Position numbers and translations under genes: made by a program. A DNA stretch of 64,000 nucleotides from Krasilnikovozyma curviuscula (taxonomy: Eukaryota > Basidiomycota > Tremellomycetes > Cystofilobasidiales > Mrakiaceae), in contig MVAQ01000053.1 in NCBI GenBank assembly GCA_014825775.1, positions 1 through 64,000 on the forward strand, in the 5' to 3' direction. The notes under the pieces were generated by a model. The model saw only the letters and a program-made list of their open reading frames with translations, had not been told where the DNA came from and searched no databases. This document shows positions 22,817-33,719 of the stretch, in pieces. Each line of letters begins with the position of its first letter. The first letter of the stretch is position 1.

Positions 22817-25800
22817 ATGTTGAATATGCAGCGAGTCTCGTCAACGGCTGCTAGCTCGTCCTTCCCTCCAGCCATACCTTCCTCTTCGATCCGACAGCTA
22901 CACTCCACTTCCTCTACAAGAGCATTCAAATCTACTCATAATGCCAAAAGTAGGACAGGTGGTTTCGGTATTAAGAAATCTACCTCTAGAGAGAAGATAT
23001 CGAGTGAAAGGGGCAGTGGGATCGAAGGTAGCCACACTGGCAGTCACTTTGGAAGACATTATGGAAATCCAAGTGGTTCGAGGGAAGTGTGGGCTAGAGA
23101 AAGCTCACGGAATCCGGAGTTATCCCACGATCGGCCTGCCTTCAACAACCAAGGGTTTGGAAAACCTCGACGGCCATCCTCAGATTCACGTCCACCCAGC
23201 ACTTTTGCTTCAGCATTCAACGAAGACATCTCAAATCCATACAGAAACCCCTACTCAACCAATGAACGTGGTGCTTTTAACAAGAAGGGCTTCTACGAAG
23301 GTGACAATGCTCCCAGCTATCGTGGCGACAGGCAAAATTCTGGTGCTGGTTTCAAGAGCCATTTCAAGGGAAATCCTAGATTCGGCCAAGATTACAATCA
23401 CAAAATACCAATAAACACTGGACGACTTGGAATGTCGGAGAGAGCGAAGACCGAGCCATACGTTGGTAGGACGTCCTGGGGACAGAAAGTCGAACTTACT
23501 GAAGAGGCTGGCTCGTCGAGAGGATTGAAAGCCATTACCAGCTCTACTAAGACTATTTCAGCACCTTGGAACAGATCTTCTTCAAGTGAGACCGGAATGG
23601 TCATGACTGAAATGGATGGGCTCGCGCAGGAATATAAGAGGTCGTTCATGAAGGTAGACTACAGCATTCCTCCCTGGGCTAGGGGGCCAGATGGTCTTAA
23701 GAAAGCGAGGAAGTCCGCCTCTAGAGAAATCTCAGATATGAAGGCGGGGAAGTTTGGTAATTGGAAACCTCAACCTGTAACTTGTGTATCGCGCTGACGC
23801 AAACAATCTTTGGATTTACCACGATGCAGGCCTACCTGAAAAATATCAAGTTGACGATTCTGAAGGGTTCGCATCCAACTGGCATCCATCTGTCGTCTCC
23901 GTTCAACGCTTTCGTGCCAATCCACCAACAGATCCATTTCACTTCACTCACTACCTCAACGCAGCGCTGAATTCCCACGAGCTTTCCATTGAACAGGCTC
24001 ACGAGATTCTGGTAGACAATATCAATCCAAGAGGTGACCTTCCGTCTCCCGTCGATACTGTGGCATGGAACATTCTCATTAGGCATTCTTGTAAGGATAG
24101 CAGATGGAGGAAAGCACGAGAGTTGTTCAATGACGTGAGTAAAAGCACCTTTTTCGGGTTTATTCAATTGTTCCCAAAGTACTTGCTTATTCCTTATTCC
24201 TCGCGGTTGTTTCGTTACAGATGAAGAAAAGAGGTTTCAGGCCAAATGTGCGAACCTTCTCCAATATGTTCCATGGGCTGCCTCGAAGCTGGCCAGCGGA
24301 TAGTGGTGTCTCTTCCGAAGCATCCAAGCTCTTTCTTCAGTATCAAACTTTCATCCGCGACCAAGCGGCAGCTGAGGAGGCGAACCCCGACAAGTTCGAC
24401 GTCCGTGAACGAGCGACGGTGATCCCAATCACTGGTTACCTTCAGTTCCTGTCGTGGACGAGGCAAATGGAAGAGGCGACAGAGATCTTCTTCTCTTTAC
24501 CCAACAAAGGGCATCTCGCCGCAAACACTCGAACTTACACTGTCATGCTCAGCGGGTTGTTGGATGTGCAATCTGCTCAAGCTCATATGGATGTTGAAAA
24601 GTTCGTTGATACTGGGAAGAAAATTTGGAGCCATCTGATGAGCAACAAGAGCCAATTTACGGAGGTCGATGCTTACTTGGCCTCTGTCGCCGTCCGACTC
24701 TTCATGAGAAGCTCCACACGGGAAGGACATGAATGGGGCCTGAGAATCCTTCAAGATTACGTGGCTGCTCCAAACGACTTTAAATGGCCAACTGCCACAT
24801 CAAATGAAGATCAGCTCTACCAGTCACCACATTCCCCACCACAAATCGCTTTCGACGGCAGACTCCTTGAATCAACTTTCAATCTTCTTCTTACCATGGG
24901 AGAACACAAATCAGTAGCTCAGCTTTACGTTTCGATGCTCTCTGGCAAATCATTCCCCTACCGAATCATGCTCAACAAAATTCACCTCACCCGAGCTCTC
25001 ATGGCCTGCGCCGAGATGGGAGATGCACAAACATCCCTCGAAATTCTCAAGGCATCTCGTGAAGTGACCAGTATGAACCCCGACGTACTGGTGTACCACC
25101 AAGCTCTCGATACATGCGCCAAGAGTGGGGACTTCCAGTCGACACTGCTGGCCTTCAAGCTGATGACTGGTATCAGCCCCGACTCGCCAGTGGAGCTTAG
25201 ACCTGGTCCAATCGACGGTTATACGGATTCAGCGTCAATTGCCGTACTGAAGAATGAGTGGAGGGACACATCGTCAGCCATCTGGAAGCTGAAGGAAGGG
25301 GATCATGGCGTCAGAGAAGTTCGCCCCCAAACTGGTGGATCGCCTAACCAAAAGACATTCGCGCCAGACTCGCGAGCAATGGCTGCTCTGGTACGAGCGG
25401 CAGGTCAAGACTTGCAACTAATATATAAAGCTCTTCGAGTTCTCAGCATCTTTGAGCCGTTCCAGACCATGAACGTTATCCGACCTCAACCAGAAGACTT
25501 CCGACAAGATACTAGTACTGGCGGCCCAACAAAACTTACTCGAATGCGTCAAATGTGGCATAGAAAGCTCATCGAAGTCCTTATGCCAGCTTTAGAAAGA
25601 GCGGCATCGGTGCCCATTGTTGGCGAAGAATGGTCCTATCACCTGCGAAGATTGAAGGAGGTGGTGAATGTGGTCGACATGGGTCAAAACCAGCTGAAGG
25701 GTATCGGTTGGGAACGAAGATCAGGAAGGAGCTGGGATGCTCAAGCTATTGCCCGGGTCGGGATTGGAAGAAGTGTGCTGCATCGAGGCTTGATTGGCGC

Positions 25801-25846
25801 GCCCATTGAAAAGGTGGAGGGACCAGTTGTTCAGGATGACCATTGA
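22817..25846 (+). CDS. Mitochondrial pentatricopeptide-repeat-like protein
   Basis: A large protein of about 950 residues. The first ATG in frame is 22817 (M-L-N-M-Q-R-V-S-S-T-A-A); an R/S/A-rich, acid-poor N-terminus with I-R-Q-L-H-S-T looks like a mitochondrial presequence. The next 300 residues are basic, G/S/N-rich and low-complexity. An intron at about 23758-23828 (branch-like GCTGAC, acceptor GATGCAG) leads to a helical domain with W-N-I-L-I-R-H-S and A-R-E-L-F-N-D. After a second intron (24134-24220) follows M-K-K-R-G-F-R-P-N-V-R-T-F-S-N-M, the signature of a PPR unit. Further helical pairs follow (for example T-Y-T-V-M-L-S-G-L-L-D; P-D-V-L-V-Y-H-Q-A-L-D-T-C-A-K-S-G-D). Family role: sequence-specific binding of mitochondrial RNA in processing or translation. 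The stop is TGA at 25844. The exact RNA target or orthologue is not known from this sequence. Confidence 0.82.
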
Positions 25847-26293
25847 CAACAGAGAAACATATCGCACTACTCTAAATGAATGTTGTATCAGCTGTTTTCT
25901 GACGTCCAACAAAGCTTTCAAGAGCTAAAGCATCATCAAGCTTCAAGGGATTGTCCGTCAAGGTACCAGATAGATTTTGGAGAGTAAGTATAACACTGAG
26001 AGCGCAGGAATATTGAGGTAAAGCTGGAAAGGAAGGCAAGAATCGAGAAAGAAATGAAAAAGGTAAATAATCTAAAAAGGAAGAGAATGTAGAAGATGAA
26101 AACATGAGAACATGCGATGCGAGTAGTGGGAACTAGGCTAGTTCACCAGTTGTAATGGCTATATGTGATTGGCGGGAGAAACACTAATGGTTTCAGAGTT
26201 GGGTATACATATTGAGGAATGTTAGGAGGACCAAGAAGAAAAGAGGGTGGAGAGTATTATATCTATGTGCCACCTTGAAGGGATAGCCATCGT
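25847..26293. other. Intergenic between convergent PPR-like and ROT1 genes
   Basis: 447 bp shared by two 3' untranslated regions. A/G-rich on the plus strand (about 25985-26110), with no gene or structure I can support. Confidence 0.6.
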
Positions 26294-28083
26294 TTATCTT
26301 CGTCTGTTCAACCTCCAGAGTCCACCAAGACTAACGACAACACCCGCAACACCGAGAGCATTGACCATCGTCACTCCTTTTGGCGAGAGGACCATCTTTG
26401 CTTCGGGGACGGCGCGGCGGACAATTCTGTTGGGGCCTTCAGGTGGTGCAATCCAGGTAGAAAAGGTTCTCTTTTTCAGATTACCTTGGGAGATAGTAGT
26501 AGCCTTCAAGAAACAAATGGTCAGCGAACGATACAATTGAAAACAAACGCAAATCTCCCAGATCGCGCCAAGCAAGCGCGATGATTACACTTCAAGAAGC
26601 GGATGGGCGCCGACGAGAGTGGAAACTGAACTTACATTCTCACCATAACCAACCAGCTGAACGGTAGGTAACATGTTTGGTGGTCTGGCGACGAGGTAGA
26701 GTGGAGGCATAGGCGAGCCGTCGAATTTGGCTAGCTGGAGCGCGTAGTTGTTGTTCAACGCATCGATTTGGATACCCCAATCGGAGTAGAGAGTCTGTTG
26801 GTTGTATGTCACGATAACATTAGTCTAGAGGAATGGATTAAATGACAGGGCAAGATGAATCGGGTTAGTTGAGCTGGAAAGTGACGACCGGGAAGAGACT
26901 AAGAGCTGAGAAAAAATTTACGCACCTCAGCAGCACATGGATCCTGAACTTGAATTCGACCATCAGCAGCGAAGGGATAAAGGACAATGGAGGAATTGGC
27001 ATAGATTTTGTAAGTTCCATGCTGCCAGAGGACGTATGCCTGAATGCAGTTAGGCAGGGATGCTGAATAAAAAACAGCAAGAAGAGGAGTAAGCAACGAT
27101 TTGATCTCTGCATTGTGTCAATGGTTATTATTACCATTCGAGTTGAATCTGTATTGCGCTTCTTCGAAAAAACCGTCATCGGTGCTGTTGCGAGAAAGTA
27201 GAAGAGGGCGTCAGTCTCGCGATTCTTCTCCATAACGCGAGATTGTTGAACAGAATTGAAGGACAAAAGAAAGACTTACAAAGAGTATGAGATACCTGTT
27301 GTCTTTGGGTAGGTGAAAGAGTAATTCAGGGGGTTGGCGAATCCCTGTTAAATAGAAAGCGAGATCAAGGTTGAAAGATAGTCCCACAATACGGGGAGAA
27401 GCACAATATGATGAATGATGCAAGTTTATCGAGAGGACGAGTACGGTAGATATGATGGGTGTTGTGGAGGATTTACGACAGCGCAGGAAGGGGTACACAG
27501 GAAAGGGGCGCCATGCAGCGCGACAAGAGACGAACAGCGTGAAGAAGATCAGCCAAATTGAGTCAGTTACAGTATTCCACTTCATTCAACGTGAATGGTG
27601 GGGCAGGGAAAAGAGTCTAAAATAGAGAAAGTCACGACGACAGTAACGCCCTTTTTTCTCACCGCTTTCTGCGCAGCGGGACGAGTCCAAACTTTTTTGG
27701 ACCCAGCAGAGGCCCTACGGACGCGACAGCAACACAAAGCTGCTACCGTAGATGAGGTGATGTCCATTGTGAAATTGAAAGACCAGCAAGGTCCTAGACG
27801 ACGAGCGAGCGACACCAAGAGTCGTCGCAGAGGGGCTGTCGTCTCGACGCCAGTGACCCAAGCCTTTCTGGCAACCCATCCCCAGCCTCTGTTTGTCGCC
27901 TTTTCTCTCAGAACAAGGGGAGGAAGAACAACTCACAATACCAGTCTGCACGTTTCCCACTCCTGAACTCCAGGTACCATAGAGAGACGTCACATTGTTG
28001 GCTGAAGAGATATCCTGAGCTCCAACCAGTGAAGCAAGGGCCAATCCTCCTGCCAGCAGTGCTGATTTCATCATTGAGAGCAT
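26294..28083 (-). CDS. ROT1: Protein Rot1, ER chaperone for glycoprotein folding and cell-wall synthesis
   Basis: Essential ER-membrane chaperone in yeast, needed for beta-1,6-glucan synthesis, N- and O-glycosylation and lysis of autophagic bodies. The first exon (28083-27937) encodes M-L-S-M-M-K-S-A-L-L-A-G-G-L-A-L-A-S-L-V-G-A-Q, a clear signal peptide, then N-V-T-S-L-Y-G-T-W-S-S-G. After a 592-nt intron (27345-27936) come conserved F-A-N-P-L-N-Y-S-F-T-Y-P-K-T-T-G-I-S-Y-S-F, D-D-G-F-F-E-E-A-Q-Y-R-F, L-W-Q-H-G-T-Y-K, F-A-A-D-G-R-I-Q-V-Q-D-P-C and Q-T-L-Y-S-D-W-G-I-Q-I-D. Near the C-terminus a hydrophobic segment (V-N-A-L-G-V-A-G-V-V-V-S-L-G-G-L) followed by R-R-R forms the single membrane anchor. 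The stop is at 26294. Lengths and landmarks fit full-length fungal Rot1. Confidence 0.95.
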
Positions 28084-28311
28084 TTGCTACTACCGAAGGT
28101 GATTGATGGCAGGATATAAAGTTTTGAGGTGAGGGGAAGGATGAAGAGAAGGCGACAGCGTCGTGAGACAAGACAGGTTTTGAATCGAGGGTGGCAACAC
28201 TGGCTGGGCTAGGGAGCGCGAGATTCTTTTCGACTTCGTGCTCGCCTCTCACCTCGTCTTCCCTCCGAATTACCCAGCATCGAAACCTCAGAGGGCCAAA
28301 GGGAAAGGGCG
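28084..28311. promoter_or_regulatory. Short divergent promoter between ROT1 and the SGNH membrane-protein gene
   Basis: Only 228 bp separate the two divergent start codons, so the two genes must share most of their core regulatory sequence. I see no clear TATA box. Confidence 0.5.
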
Positions 28312-31300
28312 ATGCTCAGACCCAGGCCAAATAGTAACACCAACGTAGCATCAATGTCGTCCAACCACTCTGGTTCCCTTTCCTCAGCCAGCAGCACAAA
28401 CTCAGCCAGCAGCGCGACAAAGGGCAAACGAAGATCAAGAGGAAGCTCCCTCACCCTCATGGGCATCGTCAGGTCCATCACTGGGGCCAAGAGAGAAAAG
28501 GAAGACGAGGAGATGGAAACGGGGCTTGAACCTGGCAGCCGAAGGGGCAGCTTATTTGGTGGCAGCTCAGGCAGCGGAAAAGGAGGTCAGTACGAAATGC
28601 TTGCTTCCTCAGTCTTTCCTTGCCCGTTTCTCTGTTCTAGTTCTTGCTGTTGGGTTGGAGCTGTGTTTCCTGTCCTTTGCTGGTCAGTGGGCTATCTTGT
28701 CGAGTAAGCAGGGAAGTGGTCGCGCAGCATTGCTGGAGTGAAATCGCAGTAGGAGGCGGAGAGTCGAGCTAGCATCTTTGAACGCAGATATCTATCTGAA
28801 GGTTTCCTTCAGCTAGCACCCTGCTCCTCTTGAAGCCGCTCTTTTTCAGGGACCTGAGTTTGGTCGCGTTCACAGGGGACATGGTCTTTTTTGCGTTATT
28901 CGGTGCAGAACAGAGATCCTAGCACATCCGCTTCATTTTTGTGTGCTACAACATAAACCGCGACTTAAGCCGGCTATGACGTGAGAATGGGACAGTGTGT
29001 TAGTTCGCAGACCGAATGGCCGCCTGGCCTTCTGTTCCTGTCTACTCCAGATGGGTCTAGTTGGGATGAGATTGTCAATACGCTTGGGACGCCACGTATT
29101 CCAGTCCCATCATTAGGAAGAGGGCTGATATGCGACAAACCGGATACTAGATGAACTCTGGGTATGTTGGATTTCGGGATGTGGTAGACGTGGTAGACTC
29201 AAAACGGCGCCAGTTCTCCCGCACGTACCAAATCGCTGTTATCAATCTGTCTTGTCTTTCTCAACAATGCGCTACTTCTGGAATTAGACACTGACTTTTC
29301 TTCTTTTTGTTGCAGCTCTACGACTTCTGATATTACCAGGAATACTTCTCCTTTTCTACTTATATCCCCCTTCCTTCCTCTTCTCCTCTTACGACTCCCC
29401 CACCACCCACGCACCAATGACATTCCACAACAACCTACTCTCTCAAACACTGCAGAACCTCTCTTTATCGAACCCGCCTCCGTTTGCGTTTTGCCCAGTC
29501 TTTGGACCGACGGATCCCGTCGCAACCAGGAGAGGCCAGGCCGGTCTCTTGAAGAGTCGTATGCATCTCGGTACGGGAGAGAGGATCGGACAGGTCGTGA
29601 GGAAAGCAATGAGAGGTGAACCTGTCAGTATGGCCGTGCTTGGTGGATCAGGTCAGTGGAATTTTATACATTTTCCACTTGGCCAACACTCTCCCTTCGA
29701 TGTGTTTTTGACTCCTCACTCTTCCATTGTTTGTGTGTGTGATTTCCTTTACCTTTTGACAGTATCTGCATGCCATGGAGCTGGAGATGCTCCCCTCTCC
29801 CCCTCCTGCTATCCAAGCAAATTCTTCTCCTGGTGGACCTCCATCTTCCCTCACCCCGACTCCAGCTTAGCGAACGGTTCAGAGAGAAAAACTGATTCAG
29901 CATACTATGCTTTCTGTTCAAAATTGCATCTTCCTGACGAGGTTGATCTCGTCATCATTGAAGTTGATGCCGCTGATCCAAAGTGAGTCGCCTCTTTTTA
30001 TCCACTCTCTTTCGATTGCGGCCATATTCTTTCAGCCGAGACTCGTTTTTGTTTGATTTTGATTTGTGATCTGTTTTGTCTTGATAAAGTGACTCGGAAT
30101 ATCTTGGACACTTTGAGCTTCTGATTCGATCCTTGCTGATGAGGCCTGAACAACCTGCTGTTATCATCCTTGGTGAGTGCCCCAGAGCCACTACCACCAT
30201 GTTGTTCGAACGTGCACTAATTTGTTTGTTCGATATCTTCTCCAGGCCACTTTTCACCTCAGATTCAGTCCCAGCATGGATTCGTTGGTCCTGAGCTGCT
30301 CCACGACATCGTTGCTGCATTCTATGATGTTCCACACGTCTCGTACATTTATAATGCTCATCTTTCTAAATTTTCTCTTCCTGACAGAACCTTTTTTTTT
30401 TATATGTGCAATTTTAAGTGTCAAGGGGCTGCTGTATACCGACTACATGGCTGAGCCTTCCAATACCCGTGCTGAATTTTACGCCGATCCAATCTTGGCC
30501 AACCCTACTGGTCACGATCTGCTGTCAGACATATTGATCAGCTACTTCCAGTCCCAAATTTGCTCCGGATGGGCTTCCGCTCTCGGGCACGGCTTCCTTG
30601 TCCCCCAACCATCCGAAACTGGAAACGTCACCGCCGTCCCACCGAACCGCATCGGTCACAGACCTAGCGATGTCGCCAGCTTTAGAGAATTGGAGCCGTT
30701 CTGTGTCACGGCTAATGACTTGGTCAACCCGCTTCCACCGAGCTTGTTCTATGGCTCCGGCTGGAAGGTTGAGAAGCCTAAAGCGATGGGAGATGGGGAC
30801 CGATTCTTCTGGTGGAGTGACATTGGTGGAAGCCGAATTAGGTGAGTGTCGCTTCTGTGACGTTCTCATGTGGGTTTGTAGGTTTCCGCGATTCTAATGG
30901 TTATTGTGTCGTCGTTCTTTCAGAGTACCGGTGACCGTCGGGGCTGGTAGAGTTGGTGTGTACTTCCTACAGGGTGGTGATAATGCAAAATCTGGTGAGG
31001 CTGTGTGCTGGTACGTTATATCTGGTACACCTGTTGCCTCGTTGGCTGTATCTAACTTTCACTGCTGATTGATCAGGGTTGATGATAACACCAAGGGCGC
31101 AATCCAACTGGACTCCCTCAACAGAGATCTTCCAGAGATGGTCCCAACACTTGTAATGATCGATGAAGGTGTTACCAAAGGCGAACACTATGTGGAGTGT
31201 GAATTAGTCGGTGACAAGGGTTCTACCGTAAGCATTAGTGCCGTGCCTTCTTTCAACAACGGGCAAGCTGACCATCCGTTTTCTTTAGGTGCCGGCATTC

Positions 31301-31327
31301 AAAATTCTTGGCGTGTTTGCAACATAA
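28312..31327 (+). CDS. Type II membrane protein with SGNH-hydrolase-like lumenal domain (capsule-associated-protein-like)
   Basis: Exon 1 (28312-28585) starts M-L-R-P-R-P-N-S-N and gives a cytosolic-looking S/K/R-rich tail of about 90 residues. A 730-nt intron (28586-29315) is followed in frame by a transmembrane anchor (L-R-L-L-I-L-P-G-I-L-L-L-F-Y-L-Y). The lumenal part has the SGNH block I-like V-L-G-G-S-V-S-A-C-H-G-A-G (joined across an intron), a further block V-I-I-L-G-H-F-S-P and, towards the end of the fold, Y-A-D-P-I-L-A-N-P-T-G-H-D-L-L-S-D, where D and H are candidates for the catalytic pair. A beta-rich C-terminal domain follows, ending K-I-L-G-V-F-A-T with TAA at 31325. SGNH/GDSL proteins of this build are often annotated in Cryptococcus-like fungi as capsule-associated; some act as polysaccharide O-acetyl-transferases or esterases in the Golgi. 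The specific function is inferred, not shown. Confidence 0.8.
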
Positions 31328-32048
31328 GTTTGACCAGCTCAGATTACAGTCTTTTGTTCTGCCCCTGCGTGAGTCTCCTCCTCTATCGAAAGCCCCTCCC
31401 CGCTTGATTGTAGAAGCTGAATGAGCCTTTTCATCCTTCTACTTAATCATTTTTCATCGTCACCATAATCCCAACCCACGCCTTTCTGCATTCCTTACTC
31501 CCATCTCCTTCACAACTCTTTGCAACTACGAACCTTAGGACTTCAAATGTCAATATAGAGACACGAAGATATGCTTTGTCTTCAGTCTTTTGCATTTTTC
31601 CAATAACGATACAACATACCCTCTTTTCAATTTCACTTCATTTCTTTCCTGCTCTATTCCACCCTTTAATTTGTTGGTTTGGGCTCCCGACAACGGCCTT
31701 CTAGATCGTTTTTGGTATGGATGACATGCGCGGTCGCCTTCACGACTTAATGAAAGTCGGTGGTGGTTTCACTAGGAGAATACTGAATAGAGGTAATACA
31801 GTCGGCAAAAGGCTTTTTTATTCAGAAAGATAACGCGCCTGACGCTCAGCCCGGCTTTGACGACAGCCCGGCTTGACGACGGCCCGGTTCACATCGGTTT
31901 TTCATCTTCACCCGTACCCCCGTCTCCCTCAGCAAGCTCTATCTCAACCATCACGACAAAAATCTCTTCTTTATAAGAGAGAGCTCCCTCATAATTGCTT
32001 GGCTTGCTGTCCTACCGTCAACAATCCATAATACTTGCTAAAGAAGCA
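31328..32048. other. Intergenic, 721 bp: 3' region of SGNH gene and promoter of GH105 gene
   Basis: No coding gene seen. C/T-rich over much of 31430-31680. It contains the short degenerate tandem repeat described separately at 31848-31890. Confidence 0.6.
31848..31890. repeat. Degenerate tandem repeat, about 2.7 copies of a 16-17 bp unit
   Basis: Units AGCCCGGCTTTGACGAC (31848-31864), AGCCCGGCTTGACGAC (31865-31880) and GGCCCGGTTC (31881-31890) lie head to tail about 160-200 bp upstream of the GH105 start codon. GC-rich compared with its surroundings; possibly repeated protein-binding sites. Confidence 0.7.
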
Positions 32049-33660
32049 ATGTCAGTGACAACGACCACCCTTCCAAACTCGAATGAAACTGAGAAGCTGA
32101 TCCAGCTGTTGATCAAGAACATTGTCGAGATCAAAGATACCAGTGGGGAGTTCATCTTGCACTTGCCAGGCCAAAGGTCAGTCGACACGAAAGCATGGGA
32201 TGACTGGGAATGGACCCATGTACGTAAAAGCATTGTTTACATTCTTCTCATTTTCTACTTTTCTAACATCTCTTCTTCCTTGGGCATTTTTCGCTATCTT
32301 CTTATTCCTCTTCCCTGTACTCTACTTTAGGGCGTTGGCCTCTACGGCATCCTGAGGTCCTACGAGCTCACGTCGTCACCAGTCTCGCTTAAAGTGATGA
32401 CCGACTGGTTTGAAGCTCGTTTCAAGGAGGGAACACCACACAAAAATGTTAACACAATGGCAGCATTCCTCACGTTAGCCTACCTCTACGAGTTGACCGG
32501 CGAACGAAGCTACTTACCATACCTGGATGCTTGGGGAGAATGGGCTTACGGTTCGTTGCTTAGGACCAAAGAGGGGGGTTTTGCTCATACCACTTTTGTC
32601 GATCCCCATGCGGGACAGCTTTGGGATGATACGCTGATGTAGGCAATTCCACTTTCCCCGCGCCCGTCCCCATCGAATCGCCGCTCAACCTTTCCAATTT
32701 GTACACAGGATGACCGTCCTTCCTTTGGCAAAAATTGGTTTGGTGCTTAACAGACCACAATACGTCAAAGAAGCCAAAAGACAGGTCCTTGTCCACGTCA
32801 AGTGAGAATTTGGTCGCAAGGTAAAACGCGTACTTTTTGCTGAATTACATCTCCTTTTCCGGTAGATACCTCGTCGACCGGACGACGGGACTTTTCTTCC
32901 ATGGCTGGGCCTTCGATGCCAAGTCAGGATCAGATGACCCTGCTTCAGCAGCTCGAGCGCCGGTCCATATGAAGCCTCATAATTTCGCCGACGCGCTGTG
33001 GGCGAGAGGAAACTCCTGGTTGACCATCTTCATCCCCGAGTTCTTGAGTCTACTTGAAGGACACTGGGATGATGACGACCCAATCAGAGTGTTCATGCTT
33101 TCGACGTGGATCGAGCAGGTTGATGCGTTGGTCGAGTGCCAAAACTTGGAGAGCGGTCTCTGGCATACTCTTCTCGACGAGTAGGTCTGGATTCCTCTCT
33201 ATCCAAAAGCATCGAATTGGCCTAACATGTTTCTTCCCCTTTTAGTCCAACAAGCTACCTCGAATCGTCCGCTACCGCAGGATTCGCCAGTGGCATCTTG
33301 CTTGGACTTCGCAAAAGATACATCAAGGGCGAACAGTACGAGAACTGTGCTAAGCTCGCTATTGCTGGTATAGCTTCCCGTATTGATCAGCATGGGGAGT
33401 TGAAGGACGTCAGGTAAGAGATCTCGCTTCAGTGTTAGATCAACGAGTGGGTGTTTACATTGTTTCTTTACTTGTCGCAGTTTCGGAACTCCCGTTTTTG
33501 ACGATCTCCAAGGGTACAAGGATGTTCCTCTTACCTCAATGCCTTATGGTCAAGCAATGGCTGTGAGTCTCTCGCCTTTGATCATTTAACAAGATTCTGT
33601 GACTGATGATACACTTCGTAGATGTTGGCTTTTGGTGAATGGATCAGACGATTCCTTTAA
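32049..33660 (+). CDS. Glycoside hydrolase family 105-like unsaturated rhamnogalacturonyl hydrolase
   Basis: By family, removes the unsaturated uronic acid from oligosaccharides left by pectin or related polysaccharide lyases. The start ATG at 32049 (M-S-V-T-T-T-T-L) leads to W-E-W-T-H-G-V-G-L-Y-G, N-V-N-T-M-A-A-F-L-T, then W-D-D-T-L-M-M-T-V-L-P-L-A. The D of W-D-D lies where GH88/GH105 enzymes carry a catalytic aspartate. Further motifs are G-L-F-F-H-G-W, A-L-W-A-R-G-N-S-W (family W-x-R-G-N-G-W), S-A-T-A-G-F-A and G-Q-A-M-A-M-L-A-F. Four short introns are present, including about 32641-32709 and 33184-33245. The stop is TAA at 33658-33660. There is no signal peptide, so it is probably intracellular, acting on imported oligosaccharides. 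Length is about 390 residues, normal. The 3' end is only 59 bp from the convergent T5orf172 gene. Confidence 0.88.
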
Positions 33661-33719
33661 GATCCCCCTACGTTAGGAGACTTTAATCAGATGATTTTGA
33701 TTCAGTTTCAATGGGCGTG

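Noticed and set aside
27595..27966. 123-codon plus-strand frame within the long ROT1 intron
   Set aside because: No recognisable domain, R/T/S-rich composition and overlap with the signal-peptide exon; most likely chance.
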